Source: Nitrospirales bacterium (GTDB lineage: Bacteria; Nitrospirota; Nitrospiria; Nitrospirales; UBA8639). From it: 64,000 nucleotides of DNA. The position numbers and the translations under genes are program-made. A model generated the notes under the pieces. The model did not search any database. It was given only the letters and a program-made list of their open reading frames with translations, and was not told where the DNA came from. The stretch is from positions 60,718 to 124,717 of the forward strand of contig BQIV01000009.1 in assembly GCA_021604005.1 (NCBI GenBank), read 5' to 3'. Shown here in pieces: positions 1 through 8,217 of the stretch; within the stretch, counting starts at the first letter, position 1, and each line of letters begins with the position of its first letter.

Positions 1-67
1 TAAAAGACATATTTTCTAAAAAATAGAGACAATCGGCCATATTTCTAGATTTTCACTGTTTTACTTG

Positions 68-511
68 ATATAGCTTTAACTTTTCATTAAGACGTATAGC
101 CGTGCCATGCCCTTCCGTCTGTACGAAGTGTGTCCTCGCGCTGTGTGAGTGGGGGTGGTTTGGCTGGAAGCTATGTGATTCCGCGATAGCCTTTGGGGAG
201 GCGATTGCGTCAGAGGACATGTTGCTCGAGCCCACGGCTCACTCCACCGTTCATTGCCTATTGTCTTTGTCGTCTCAGTTTTGACTCCCTGCCGGGGTTC
301 GTCCCGGCGGCCAAGGCCCTTTTGTTTCGGCAAAAGGACCCAAAACCATGAACGCCCAGGCCAGGCTCATCGGATGAGCTGAACCCCGGTTGGTGGGGCG
401 GGCTAACTCGCTGCGCTCAAACAAGCCCGCCCGGTATGAGAGGTGTTCACTCAACGGACTGGCCTGCAAGCGTCAAAGCATAGGTACTGAAAAAAGTTAA
501 AAAAACTATAG
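68..511 (-). repeat. 445-478 bp TIR repeat element, copy A
   Basis: A non-coding element bounded by inverted ends: ATATAGCTTTAACTTTTC on the left and an A-rich GTTAA...ACTATAG end on the right. It matches, in inverse orientation, the copies at 15147-15591 and 40486-40963. The body has GC-rich foldable parts: GGGCGGGCT pairing with AGCCCGCCC, CCTTTTG pairing with CAAAAGG, and GCCGGG pairing with CCCGGC. The 94-bp repeat at 95-188 lies near one end. Short open frames inside it, such as 275-469, are best read as chance. There is no transposase, so it would have to be mobilised in trans. Confidence 0.75.
95..188 (+). repeat. 94-bp TATAGC element, diverged copy
   Basis: Starts TATAGCCGT and ends TTCCGCGATA. 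It keeps the exact 94-bp length and the central CTTCCG...TCCTCGCGC pattern of the family although many positions have changed. It is nested in the longer repeat copy A in the same relative position and orientation as the nested copy in the repeat at 40486-40963. Confidence 0.6.
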
Positions 512-1096
512 GGCTGTTAATTTTTCATGCCGATCACTCATAAATTGTCGTCTGTAGACTCGCATCCTGATATAGTAGTGATAGGGGAAAATAGTCTTAG
601 CTCATCTTTAGCCTGTCGTGCTCTCGTCTACGCGTCAATCTAAAGGGGCAAGGCCAAGTGCGGATCTGAGCCTTGGCTCATCTGCCATTTCCTCAATTTG
701 GCCAAAGGCTGCCACCTCCGAGGGAAGGCTCCATGATCCATGACGACAACAAATGCGAGCCAAGCCAGCAAGACTACATGTATGAATCGTCGTTCGTATC
801 TCACAAAAACCTGAAGTACGTTTCCCACGAAATACGAGCAACAAGCAACGAAACCAGAGTAGGCGGCGGATTTTTTCAAAATTCCCCTGATGACGCAGCA
901 GCCCCCCCATTTCGCAATACTCACAATCTGTTATTCCTTCACATCTCTGTAGCATGAAAAACTCTCACGAATCAGTTATATTGGGCCTTTCTTGCTAGGC
1001 TTAGGTCTTTTGTTCCATTGATTAGCAAAATTTTTAGGTGCTACGATGCACGATTCGTGAGAAAATACGGACTTTTTGCTTTCGGAGGTCCTTGTT
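512..1096. other. Intergenic region upstream of nuoA
   Basis: No convincing gene. Overlapping open frames on both strands (635-957) have no recognisable domain or ribosome site. Around 785-855 lies a degenerate repeat rich in CGTATCTC/CGAAATACGAG words, also seen between other genes here. A 10-bp inverted repeat, CTCACGAATC at 963-972 and GATTCGTGAG at 1052-1061, flanks the likely promoter/leader of the nuo cluster. No clear -35/-10 pair could be assigned. Confidence 0.5.
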
Positions 1097-1480
1097 TTGG
1101 CTGGCTTTGACCTATTCATCGAATACCTAGACAGTTACTCCGCAGTTCTGATTTTTATTGTCATTGCCCTTGGCTTTGGCGTCGTGACCCTTGTCTTGTC
1201 CTATTTGGTCCAGCCCAAATACCCGGAAACGGAAAAACTCAGCACCTATGAATGCGGCAGCGAACCCTTTTCTGACTCTCGCATGCCGTTTCCCGTTCGT
1301 TATTATGTTATTGCCATGCTCTTCGTGATTTTTGACATCGAGGTTATTTTCCTCTATCCCTGGGCAATAACATTTAATCAAACCGGGTTGATTGGGTTTA
1401 TTGAAATGATGATTTTCATCGGGCTGTTTGTCGTAGCCTACGTCTATGCCTGGAGAAAAGGGGCACTGGAATGGGATTAG
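1097..1480 (+). CDS. nuoA: NADH-quinone oxidoreductase subunit A (NuoA)
   Basis: Small membrane subunit of complex I, sitting near the junction of the membrane arm and the hydrophilic arm. The 127-residue product has three predicted membrane segments and the family signature YECGSEPF followed by [19 protein letters not shown], including the conserved acidic FDIE segment. The frame is open from TTG 1076, but TTG at 1097 is preceded by GGAGG at 1084-1088 with 8-nt spacing, so 1097 is the better start; both starts are non-ATG. The end overlaps nuoB by 10 nt, indicating translational coupling. First gene of the complex I cluster. Confidence 0.93.
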   Translation: MAGFDLFIEYLDSYSAVLIFIVIALGFGVVTLVLSYLVQPKYPETEKLSTYECGSEPFSDSRMPFPVRYYVIAMLFVIFDIEVIFLYPWAITFNQTGLIGFIEMMIFIGLFVVAYVYAWRKGALEWD

Positions 1481-1986
1481 TACAAATAGGAAAGCCGGAT
1501 AAAGACGGTGATCTCGGTATCGTCACCTTAACGTTAGAAAAAGCCGTGAATTGGGCTCGAAAAGGCTCTTTGTGGCCCATGACCTTTGGCCTTGCCTGCT
1601 GTGCAATCGAGATGATCGCGGCCGTGTCGGCCCGATACGATATTGACCGGTATGGCGCCGGGGTATTTCGTGGCTCACCACGACAGTCTGACCTGATGAT
1701 TGTCTCAGGCACCGTCTGTCGTCGCATGGCACCGGTGATCCGAAAGGTCTATGACCAAATGCCCGAACCCAAATATGTCATTTCCATGGGATCGTGTGCC
1801 ACCTCCGGCAACATTTACGACAGTTATAGTGTGGTGCAAGGCGTTGATCGCTTTGTGCCTGTGGACATCTATGTCCCAGGTTGTCCTCCAACTCCAGAAG
1901 CCTTATTTGATGGCATTTTGAAACTTCAAGACCGCATCATGCAAAAACGCGTGTTCACCAAACAGCCGGATCAGGTCAAAGTCTAG
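1471..1986 (+). CDS. nuoB: NADH-quinone oxidoreductase subunit B (NuoB)
   Basis: Peripheral-arm subunit that holds cluster N2, the 4Fe-4S centre that passes electrons to quinone. The 171-residue product has the tandem-cysteine motif [10 protein letters not shown] near residue 45, GSCATSG in the middle and [11 protein letters not shown] near the C-terminus, which together give the four N2 ligands. Length and motif spacing are normal for the family. It overlaps the nuoA stop and is followed by a 68-bp A-rich spacer before nuoC. Confidence 0.96.
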   Translation: MGLVQIGKPDKDGDLGIVTLTLEKAVNWARKGSLWPMTFGLACCAIEMIAAVSARYDIDRYGAGVFRGSPRQSDLMIVSGTVCRRMAPVIRKVYDQMPEPKYVISMGSCATSGNIYDSYSVVQGVDRFVPVDIYVPGCPPTPEALFDGILKLQDRIMQKRVFTKQPDQVKV

Positions 1987-2054
1987 AAGTTAGAGTGAAA
2001 AAGGCAAAGTGAAAAGTGCAAAACATCAAAATACAGGAATGACGCCCAACATTC

Positions 2055-2597
2055 GTGTCTTCGGAACAGTATACGCACGACGTTAGATCACATGAGATTG
2101 TCATGCACGCAATAGCCGAACACATACAAGCGAAATTCCCGAATGGCTTTGTCAAAGCTGACGAGTGGCGGGGAGACTTGGCTATTACGGTTACACGCGA
2201 AGCGCTACACGACGTCTGCCAGTTTCTTCGCGAAGATCCAGCCATGGATTGCGATTACATGGTTCATGTCAGTTCCGTGGACTGGCCCGACGAAGACGAA
2301 CGATTTGAAGTCGTCTATGAAGTCCAATCTATTCGAAAGCGGCACCGCGTTCGAATCAAAGCGAGAGTCCCTGAACACGACTGCATCGTCGACTCAATGG
2401 TAGATTTATGGAAAGGCGCTGAGTTTATGGAACGGGAGGTCTTCGATATGATGGGCATTCGTTTCGCAAACCATCCTGATCTTCGTCGAATTCTCATGCC
2501 TGATGACTATCCGGAAGGCTACCCGCTTCGCAAGGATTTCCCTCTCCAAGGAAAAGGCTGGCGTGACACCTTTGATTTCCTGGATGATCCGGCATAG
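2055..2597 (+). CDS. nuoC: NADH-quinone oxidoreductase subunit C (NuoC)
   Basis: The 30-kDa-type hydrophilic subunit that packs against NuoD and NuoB. The C-terminal half carries the signature EREVFDMMGIRF followed by HPDLRRILMPDDYPEGYPLR, ending in the usual KDFP segment. NuoC and NuoD are separate genes here, not fused. The start is uncertain: GTG at 2055 begins the longest frame, while ATG at 2103 (residue 17) starts closer to the conserved part; neither has a good Shine-Dalgarno. Product is 164-180 residues. Confidence 0.93.
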   Translation: MSSEQYTHDVRSHEIVMHAIAEHIQAKFPNGFVKADEWRGDLAITVTREALHDVCQFLREDPAMDCDYMVHVSSVDWPDEDERFEVVYEVQSIRKRHRVRIKARVPEHDCIVDSMVDLWKGAEFMEREVFDMMGIRFANHPDLRRILMPDDYPEGYPLRKDFPLQGKGWRDTFDFLDDPA

Positions 2598-2611
2598 GAG
2601 TAAAAATGTCT

Positions 2612-2699
2612 CTCGTGAATCGTCTCTCGTATTTCGCATAAAAAGAAAGCATTCGTTAATTTTTTCATAGAGTACAATCGACGAGAAACGAATCACGAG
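2612..2699. repeat. Inverted repeat in the nuoC-nuoD spacer
   Basis: Two 19-bp arms, 2612-2630 (CTCGTGAATCG...) and 2681-2699 (...CGAATCACGAG), match at 17 of 19 positions when one is inverted. The words TCGTATTTCG and AAAAGAA between them recur in the spacers at 39804-39935, so this is one member of a degenerate intergenic repeat family. It could fold in the mRNA and affect expression of nuoD and later genes. Confidence 0.6.
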
Positions 2700-2713
2700 C
2701 AACGAGTTAAGAT

Positions 2714-3964
2714 ATGGCACACCGCATGGAAGACCAACGGGAAACGATCTATAAGGTCGATCCCGAACATCCTGAAACAGAGTCGCTCCCGACCCTTCGG
2801 ACCGAAGAGCTTCTTCTGAATATGGGGCCTCAACACCCGAGCACACACGGCGTATTGAAGGTCATCTTGGAGCTTGAAGGTGAGCGTATCGTCAAATCCA
2901 CCCCGGTGATGGGCTATTTACATCGTGGCGTGGAAAAGCTAGCGGAAGCTGGAACCTACCATCAATTCATCCCGCATACGGACCGGCTGGATTATGTCTG
3001 TGCCATGTACAACAACTTCGCCTACTGCCGAGCCGTTGAGAAATTGATGGACATGACGATTCCCGACCGTGCGGAATATCTTCGAACAATCGTTGCTGAA
3101 ATTCAACGAATCATTGGGCACTTATTTTGGTTAGGAACGCAGGCTCTCGATATTGGAGCCATGACCGTCTTCTTTTATACATTTCGTGACCGAGAGATTT
3201 TACTCGACTGGTTTGACGAACTCTGTGGAGCGCGGTTGACCACGAGTTGGTACCGGATTGGAGGCGTGGAACGGGACTTTAACGATTCATTGATCAAAAA
3301 GGTTCGTGACTTCTTGGACTACTTTCCCCCGAAGATTGATGAATATGTGGTATTTCTGGACAAAAACCGTATTTGGCTAGCCCGCACCGTTGGCGTCGCA
3401 ACTATTTCAGCCGAAGATGCTCTGAGTTTTGGACTTAGCGGTCCCTCGCTTCGAGGATCCGGCGTGGATTATGATCTGCGAAAGTATGAACAATATGGGG
3501 CCTATCCCAAATGTGAGTTTAGTATCCCCGTTGGGAAAAATGGCGACACGTACGATCGCTATTGGATTCGAATTGAAGAAATGCGGGAAAGCATCAAGAT
3601 TATTCAACAATGTATGGATCAAATGGAACCAGGGCCCGTGATGGCCGATGTCCCAAGTGTGACATTGCCTCCGAAAGATCGAGTCTTTAAAAATCTGGAA
3701 TCCATGATTCAGCAGTTCAAGCTCTTTTCACAGGGGTTTGATGCACCGGTCGGAGAAATTTACTGCGGTACCGAAGCCCATAAAGGCGAACTCGGGTTTT
3801 ATATTGTAAGTACAGGCGGTGGAAACCCCTATCGCATGAAGATTCGCTCACCGTCGTTTATTCATATGGGCGCATTCGATAACATGGCCCGCGGCTATAT
3901 GATATCTGATGCCATCACCATCTTCGGAACCTATGATATTGTAATGGGAGAATGTGATCGGTGA
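2714..3964 (+). CDS. nuoD: NADH-quinone oxidoreductase subunit D (NuoD)
   Basis: The 49-kDa-type subunit that forms the quinone-binding pocket with NuoB; related to the large subunit of NiFe hydrogenases but without its metal cysteines. The 416-residue product has the N-terminal GPQHPSTHGVL motif, VMGYLHRGVEK, the conserved DRLDY segment and the C-terminal DIVMGECDR. Length is normal. ATG at 2714 is the start. A 94-bp A+T-rich spacer separates it from nuoG. Confidence 0.96.
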   Translation: MAHRMEDQRETIYKVDPEHPETESLPTLRTEELLLNMGPQHPSTHGVLKVILELEGERIVKSTPVMGYLHRGVEKLAEAGTYHQFIPHTDRLDYVCAMYNNFAYCRAVEKLMDMTIPDRAEYLRTIVAEIQRIIGHLFWLGTQALDIGAMTVFFYTFRDREILLDWFDELCGARLTTSWYRIGGVERDFNDSLIKKVRDFLDYFPPKIDEYVVFLDKNRIWLARTVGVATISAEDALSFGLSGPSLRGSGVDYDLRKYEQYGAYPKCEFSIPVGKNGDTYDRYWIRIEEMRESIKIIQQCMDQMEPGPVMADVPSVTLPPKDRVFKNLESMIQQFKLFSQGFDAPVGEIYCGTEAHKGELGFYIVSTGGGNPYRMKIRSPSFIHMGAFDNMARGYMISDAITIFGTYDIVMGECDR

Positions 3965-3990
3965 AAAATATAATGCAAAGTGAAAAATGG

Positions 3991-4019
3991 AAAATGCAAA
4001 ATTAAAAACTTTGCATTTT
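3991..4019 (+). other. Hairpin in the nuoD-nuoG spacer
   Basis: AAAATGCAAA at 3991-4000 pairs with TTTGCATTTT at 4010-4019 over a 9-nt loop. The spacer is built of near-repeats of TGCAAAGTGAAAA. It may be a weak attenuator or RNA-processing site, or only the product of repeat slippage. GAGGTAGGAAT just downstream supplies the nuoG ribosome site. Confidence 0.45.
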
Positions 4020-4058
4020 GAAATTTTACTTTTGCATTCTTTTTAAGAGGTAGGAATT

Positions 4059-6752
4059 ATGGGTCTCAAACCTGTTACATCACCGGATACAGAAGCCACC
4101 ACGATTGAGTTGACGCTCGACGGAGAGGTTGTCACCGCCAAAGAGGGCGTTTCGCTCTACGATGTCATTTCGAGCACCGGCAAAATCGTCCCGGCTATGT
4201 GCTATCACTACACGTTCGATCCCTTTGGATCGTGCGGAATGTGCCTGGTCATGCAAGAAGGGAAAAAAGCGCCTGTCCGTTCCTGCACAGCGAAGGCAAC
4301 GGCCGGCATGGTGATTCGAACGGAAGGCGACGACCTCTTTGCTGCTCGAAAGAAAGGCGTAGAAAAGCATTTATCGGTCCATCCTCTTGATTGTCCGGTA
4401 TGTGATGCTGATGGCCACTGCGAACTCCAAGATATGGCGTTTGAACATGGCGTGACGGACCTCGCAAACGCGAAGCAGAAAAATATCCCTGAAGACACAC
4501 GCAGTCTCGTCCTCGACTTCAATATGAACCGCTGCATTGCCTGCGGCGAATGCATCAATATTTGCAAAGACGTCCAACGCATCGATGCCTTGCAATTTAT
4601 GAAAAAAGGTGGATTTACCCAGGTTGTTGCCAAAGGCGATCAAGCCCTGGATTGCGAATTTTGCGGAGATTGCCTGGCCGTCTGTCCTGTCGGTGCAATT
4701 ACGAACAAATTTTCCAAGTATGCCTATAAACCCTGGCAACTGAAAAAAACCACGACCACCTGTAATTACTGTGGTGACGGATGCCAGATGTATGTCGAAA
4801 CTAAAGATACGGAAGTCACACGGGTCACTTCTCCCTTATCCTGGAAAAACAAATGGGGTGATCGTGGCGATACGGTGAATGGACACGGTGGATTGTGTGT
4901 CCGGGGTCGATTCGGGTTTCAGTTTATCGACAGCAAAACCCGCTTGAAATCTCCCCTGGTACGCACCGAGGCCGGCTTCACGGAAACGCCTTGGATTGAC
5001 GCCCTTGATATTGCTGCCGGTCGTTTGGCGTATATCAAAAAGACCTATGGAGAACAAGCCATCGCCGGGCTCATTACGGCTCGATGCACGAATGAAGACC
5101 TGTATGTCTTTCAAAAGTTCATGCGTACGGTCATCGGGACAAATCACATCGATAGTAGTGCACGGTACGGACATGTCAATTTTGTTCGCGCGGCACAGCA
5201 TGCACTCGGCGCCACGCGCATGACCAATACCTCTGAAGAAATCACACGGGCTCAAGCAATTCTGCTTGTTGGATCCAATATTACGGAAACCAATCCCGTC
5301 GCGAGTCTTCGGGTCAAAGCGGCGCTAGGCGTCTATAAAGCCCATGTGATCGTTGTCGATTCTGCACAAACGAACATCGCAGCCCTGGCGTCACATCCGA
5401 CGATGGTGAAACCGGGAACCGAAGGCCTATTTGTGCAAGGGCTGGTCAAATCGGCAATCCAGCAAGATCTCATTGATGAAGATGTGGTAAAACAATCCCC
5501 AGAGGCCTATGCGGCATTACAGCAAGCCGTGAACTCCCTGACACTCGATCAGATCGCAGAACAGACCGGAACGTCGGTATCGCACATCAACGAAGTCACG
5601 AAAATTTTCGCAGAGGCGCCTCGCTCAATTATTCTCTGCGGCGAAGGCATCGTTCGACAGACCAAGGGCTATCATCACGTCCTCAATTTAATTGATCTGT
5701 TATGGGTGACTGGGAAAATTGGACGACCAGGTTGCGGGATCAACACCTTAACCGAAGAAGCCAATGAACAAGGGGCGTTAGACATGGGAGTCGGCCCTGA
5801 ATTTCTCCCCGGCGGACTCGCCTACGACAACCCGGAAGCACGGGAAACGTTCTCGAATGCATGGCTAACGGAACTTCCACCAGCTGGACAAGGCGATGCG
5901 CTCCTCGACATCATCAAACGATGCCGGAGTGGTGAAATCAAAGCGCTCTACGTGGTCGGAGAAAATCCGTTGGGAACGCTTCCGGCATCATGTGACGTTG
6001 AAGCCGCACTCAAGAATCTTGAAGTGTTGATCTGCCAAGATCCCTTTATGACTGAAACCAGCGCACTGGCTCATGTCGTGTTTCCGGCTACAACGTTTGC
6101 CGAAAAAGATGGCACTATCACCAATCAAGAAGGTAAAGTGCAATTTCTTCGACCGGTGTTCGATCCTTTGGGTGAAAGCGCCATTGATTGGCATATCATG
6201 GCGGGAATTGCGAACGGGCTCGGAGCTTCACTCGACTTTGAGACAACACACGACATTCAACGGGAAATCATGAAGATCATGCCAGGATATTACAATCTTG
6301 GCCAACCGCCAAAAGTAGAGGTCAATCCTGAAGGCTACTTACGCAATGGATTTGCCACTGAAGTCGGCTCTCGCTATGAGCAATCGTCTCACGCTACTCA
6401 AGCGCCACGACCGTTTGCCTTAAAGATGATTCAATTGCTGTATCATTCAGGAAAACTTTCGACTCAAGCGTCCGGACTCTTGGCGATTTCCCCGAATACG
6501 AAAAAGTTGCATATGCATCCACAAGATATCGAGCAACTCGGCCTTTCTCCTCACGACCACGTTTGTGTTACATCAGATGCCATGAGTGTAGAACTCGGCA
6601 TCAAACCGGATTTGGCTATCATGCCTGGAAGCTGTGGATTCCCTGAACATTTCAATGATCCTCCGGTAAAAGACTTGATGTCGGTCCAGGTTGATCCGCA
6701 CACACACGTGCCCTATTTCAAGCTCGCGCACGTGACGATCGAAAAAACGTGA
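4059..6752 (+). CDS. nuoG: NADH-quinone oxidoreductase subunit G (NuoG)
   Basis: Large iron-sulfur subunit of the peripheral arm. In the 897 residues, in order: an N-terminal 2Fe-2S ferredoxin-type domain (SCGMC and RSCTAKA, residues about 15-90); the His-Cys3 cluster region (HPLDCPVCDADGHCELQ, about 106-125); a two-cluster ferredoxin domain (CIACGECINICKD and CEFCGDCLAVCPVGA, about 150-215); the CNYCGDGC...CVRGRFG cluster of molybdopterin oxidoreductases (about 235-285); and a long molybdopterin-oxidoreductase-like domain that in complex I is structural. The two extra ferredoxin clusters resemble formate dehydrogenase/hydrogenase-type NuoG. No nuoE or nuoF is next to it, so its electron donor is not evident here. 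Confidence 0.92.
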   Translation: MGLKPVTSPDTEATTIELTLDGEVVTAKEGVSLYDVISSTGKIVPAMCYHYTFDPFGSCGMCLVMQEGKKAPVRSCTAKATAGMVIRTEGDDLFAARKKGVEKHLSVHPLDCPVCDADGHCELQDMAFEHGVTDLANAKQKNIPEDTRSLVLDFNMNRCIACGECINICKDVQRIDALQFMKKGGFTQVVAKGDQALDCEFCGDCLAVCPVGAITNKFSKYAYKPWQLKKTTTTCNYCGDGCQMYVETKDTEVTRVTSPLSWKNKWGDRGDTVNGHGGLCVRGRFGFQFIDSKTRLKSPLVRTEAGFTETPWIDALDIAAGRLAYIKKTYGEQAIAGLITARCTNEDLYVFQKFMRTVIGTNHIDSSARYGHVNFVRAAQHALGATRMTNTSEEITRAQAILLVGSNITETNPVASLRVKAALGVYKAHVIVVDSAQTNIAALASHPTMVKPGTEGLFVQGLVKSAIQQDLIDEDVVKQSPEAYAALQQAVNSLTLDQIAEQTGTSVSHINEVTKIFAEAPRSIILCGEGIVRQTKGYHHVLNLIDLLWVTGKIGRPGCGINTLTEEANEQGALDMGVGPEFLPGGLAYDNPEARETFSNAWLTELPPAGQGDALLDIIKRCRSGEIKALYVVGENPLGTLPASCDVEAALKNLEVLICQDPFMTETSALAHVVFPATTFAEKDGTITNQEGKVQFLRPVFDPLGESAIDWHIMAGIANGLGASLDFETTHDIQREIMKIMPGYYNLGQPPKVEVNPEGYLRNGFATEVGSRYEQSSHATQAPRPFALKMIQLLYHSGKLSTQASGLLAISPNTKKLHMHPQDIEQLGLSPHDHVCVTSDAMSVELGIKPDLAIMPGSCGFPEHFNDPPVKDLMSVQVDPHTHVPYFKLAHVTIEKT

Positions 6753-6771
6753 TCTGACGAAGGAACAATTG

Positions 6772-7347
6772 ATGGCAACTCAGTCCAATAATTTGTCTAA
6801 AAAAATCTTCGATGCGGTTTTTTTTCGCGAAATTTGGGATGCAATGAAAGTCACGTTTAAGCACATGTTTCATCGCCCCATGACCTTTGAATATCCAAGA
6901 GAAAAACGAACCATTCCTGACGCCCACCGTGGTGCACTCGGCCTACTACGTTACGATGACGGGAAAGAACGCTGCGTCGGCTGCGATCTTTGCGAAGCAG
7001 CCTGTCCGTCCCGGTGCATCAAGGTGATTAGCGAAGAAGATAAGTCGCTCCCACTTCAACGGTATGCGACCGAATTCTACATTGATATTACCAAGTGTGT
7101 GTTTTGTGGGTATTGCGTTGAAGCCTGTCCGGTCAATGCGCTGGCCATGACAAAGTTGTATGAATTCTCCACACACGATAAACGGACTCTCCTCTTCGAC
7201 AAAGAGCGGCTGTACGATATTGGCGAACGATATTTAGACGACGCCAAAAAATATCTCTATGCGCATAACCAAGAAAAAGAGGGGGAAGAGAGTATCGCCT
7301 ACCGCTACCATTTCCCTGTTCCTGTTGAAAAATCTCAGGATTCGTAA
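6772..7347 (+). CDS. nuoI: NADH-quinone oxidoreductase subunit I (NuoI)
   Basis: Ferredoxin-like subunit carrying clusters N6a and N6b that relay electrons towards N2. Two 4Fe-4S motifs are plain: CVGCDLCEAACPSRCI and CVFCGYCVEACPVNAL. ATG at 6772 is chosen because AAGGA at 6760-6764 lies 7 nt before it; a TTG three bases earlier is less likely. Only 19 nt separate it from nuoG, so nuoH, which usually lies at this point, is absent. The C-terminus is a charged tail after residue 150. Confidence 0.95.
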   Translation: MATQSNNLSKKIFDAVFFREIWDAMKVTFKHMFHRPMTFEYPREKRTIPDAHRGALGLLRYDDGKERCVGCDLCEAACPSRCIKVISEEDKSLPLQRYATEFYIDITKCVFCGYCVEACPVNALAMTKLYEFSTHDKRTLLFDKERLYDIGERYLDDAKKYLYAHNQEKEGEESIAYRYHFPVPVEKSQDS

Positions 7348-7356
7348 GACGTCACG

Positions 7357-7878
7357 ATGATGTGGTTGCTTTTTGCGTACTTTTCCACGATTAGTATCGT
7401 GGCCGGGGTCATGACTGTGGCCTTCAGAAATCCCGTGCACTGCGGCCTCGCGCTGCTGACGCTTCTGCTCCATGTCGCCGGGCTGTTTGTTCTCCTGAAT
7501 TCCGAATTTCTCTTTGCCGTTCAAATCATCGTCTACGCCGGGGCTATTCTCGTCCTGTATCTTTTTGTCTTAATGTTGCTCAACCTTAAAACCGAAGAAC
7601 AGCATCTGCATCGCAAATATGCGCTTGTCCTCTTTGCGTCTGTCGGAATATTCTGTGAACTCTTATTCCTCCTCTTGCAGTCGCCCTACGGTGGGGTCAA
7701 AGGCACCGCCTCTCCACAAGTGCTGCTTGAAACAGGACCAAGTCAGGCCATCGGAATTACCATGTTCAGCGACTATTTACTCTTATTTGAGATCGTCGGC
7801 GTATTCCTGCTCGGCGCCATTATCGGCGCTATTGTGCTGGCGAAAACGCCGTCGACCATCGAGGAAAAACCTGAGTGA
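7357..7878 (+). CDS. nuoJ: NADH-quinone oxidoreductase subunit J (NuoJ)
   Basis: Membrane subunit with five predicted helices in 173 residues, including the conserved FAVQIIVYAGAILVLYLFVLM stretch of the third helix that takes part in the conformational coupling of complex I. Begins ATG ATG; the second or first codon could serve. Nine nt downstream of nuoI and 35 nt upstream of nuoK. Confidence 0.93.
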   Translation: MMWLLFAYFSTISIVAGVMTVAFRNPVHCGLALLTLLLHVAGLFVLLNSEFLFAVQIIVYAGAILVLYLFVLMLLNLKTEEQHLHRKYALVLFASVGIFCELLFLLLQSPYGGVKGTASPQVLLETGPSQAIGITMFSDYLLLFEIVGVFLLGAIIGAIVLAKTPSTIEEKPE

Positions 7879-7913
7879 GTAAGAAAAGAACCCTCATTTC
7901 ATAGATTTTTATA

Positions 7914-8216
7914 ATGATACCTCTTGAAGCCTATGTAGCCGTCAGCGCCATCCTGTTTATGACCGGACTAGTTGGCGTGTTGGTTCGGCGAAATTTTATC
8001 GTCGTCCTCATGTGTGTCGAAATCATGCTGAATGCCGCCAATATTAATCTAGTGGCGTTTTCTCATTATCTCGAATCGATGGCCGGTCAAATGGCCGCCT
8101 TATTTAATATTGCCATTGCTGCTGGCGAAGCGGCGATCGGGCTTGCCATTATTATCGTCGTCTTCCGGGGCAAGATTGCCACCAATGTCGACGAAATTAA
8201 TATTTTAAAGTGGTAA
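7914..8216 (+). CDS. nuoK: NADH-quinone oxidoreductase subunit K (NuoK)
   Basis: Three-helix MrpC-like membrane subunit of 100 residues. It carries the conserved acidic residues of the proton path: Glu in VEIMLNAANINLVAFS and Glu in AIAAGEAAIGLAIIIVVFR. Length is normal for the family. The stop is one base from the nuoL GTG start. Confidence 0.95.
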   Translation: MIPLEAYVAVSAILFMTGLVGVLVRRNFIVVLMCVEIMLNAANINLVAFSHYLESMAGQMAALFNIAIAAGEAAIGLAIIIVVFRGKIATNVDEINILKW

Positions 8217-8217
8217 C

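Noticed and set aside
275..469. 64-codon minus-strand frame reading FERSELARPTNRG, and similar frames at 40547-40880 and 15309-15572
   Set aside because: They lie in the long repeat elements, follow the repeat and not a gene, and have no ribosome site.
635..957. Overlapping 94-106 codon frames on both strands
   Set aside because: No domain, no ribosome site, and part of the DNA is the degenerate intergenic repeat.
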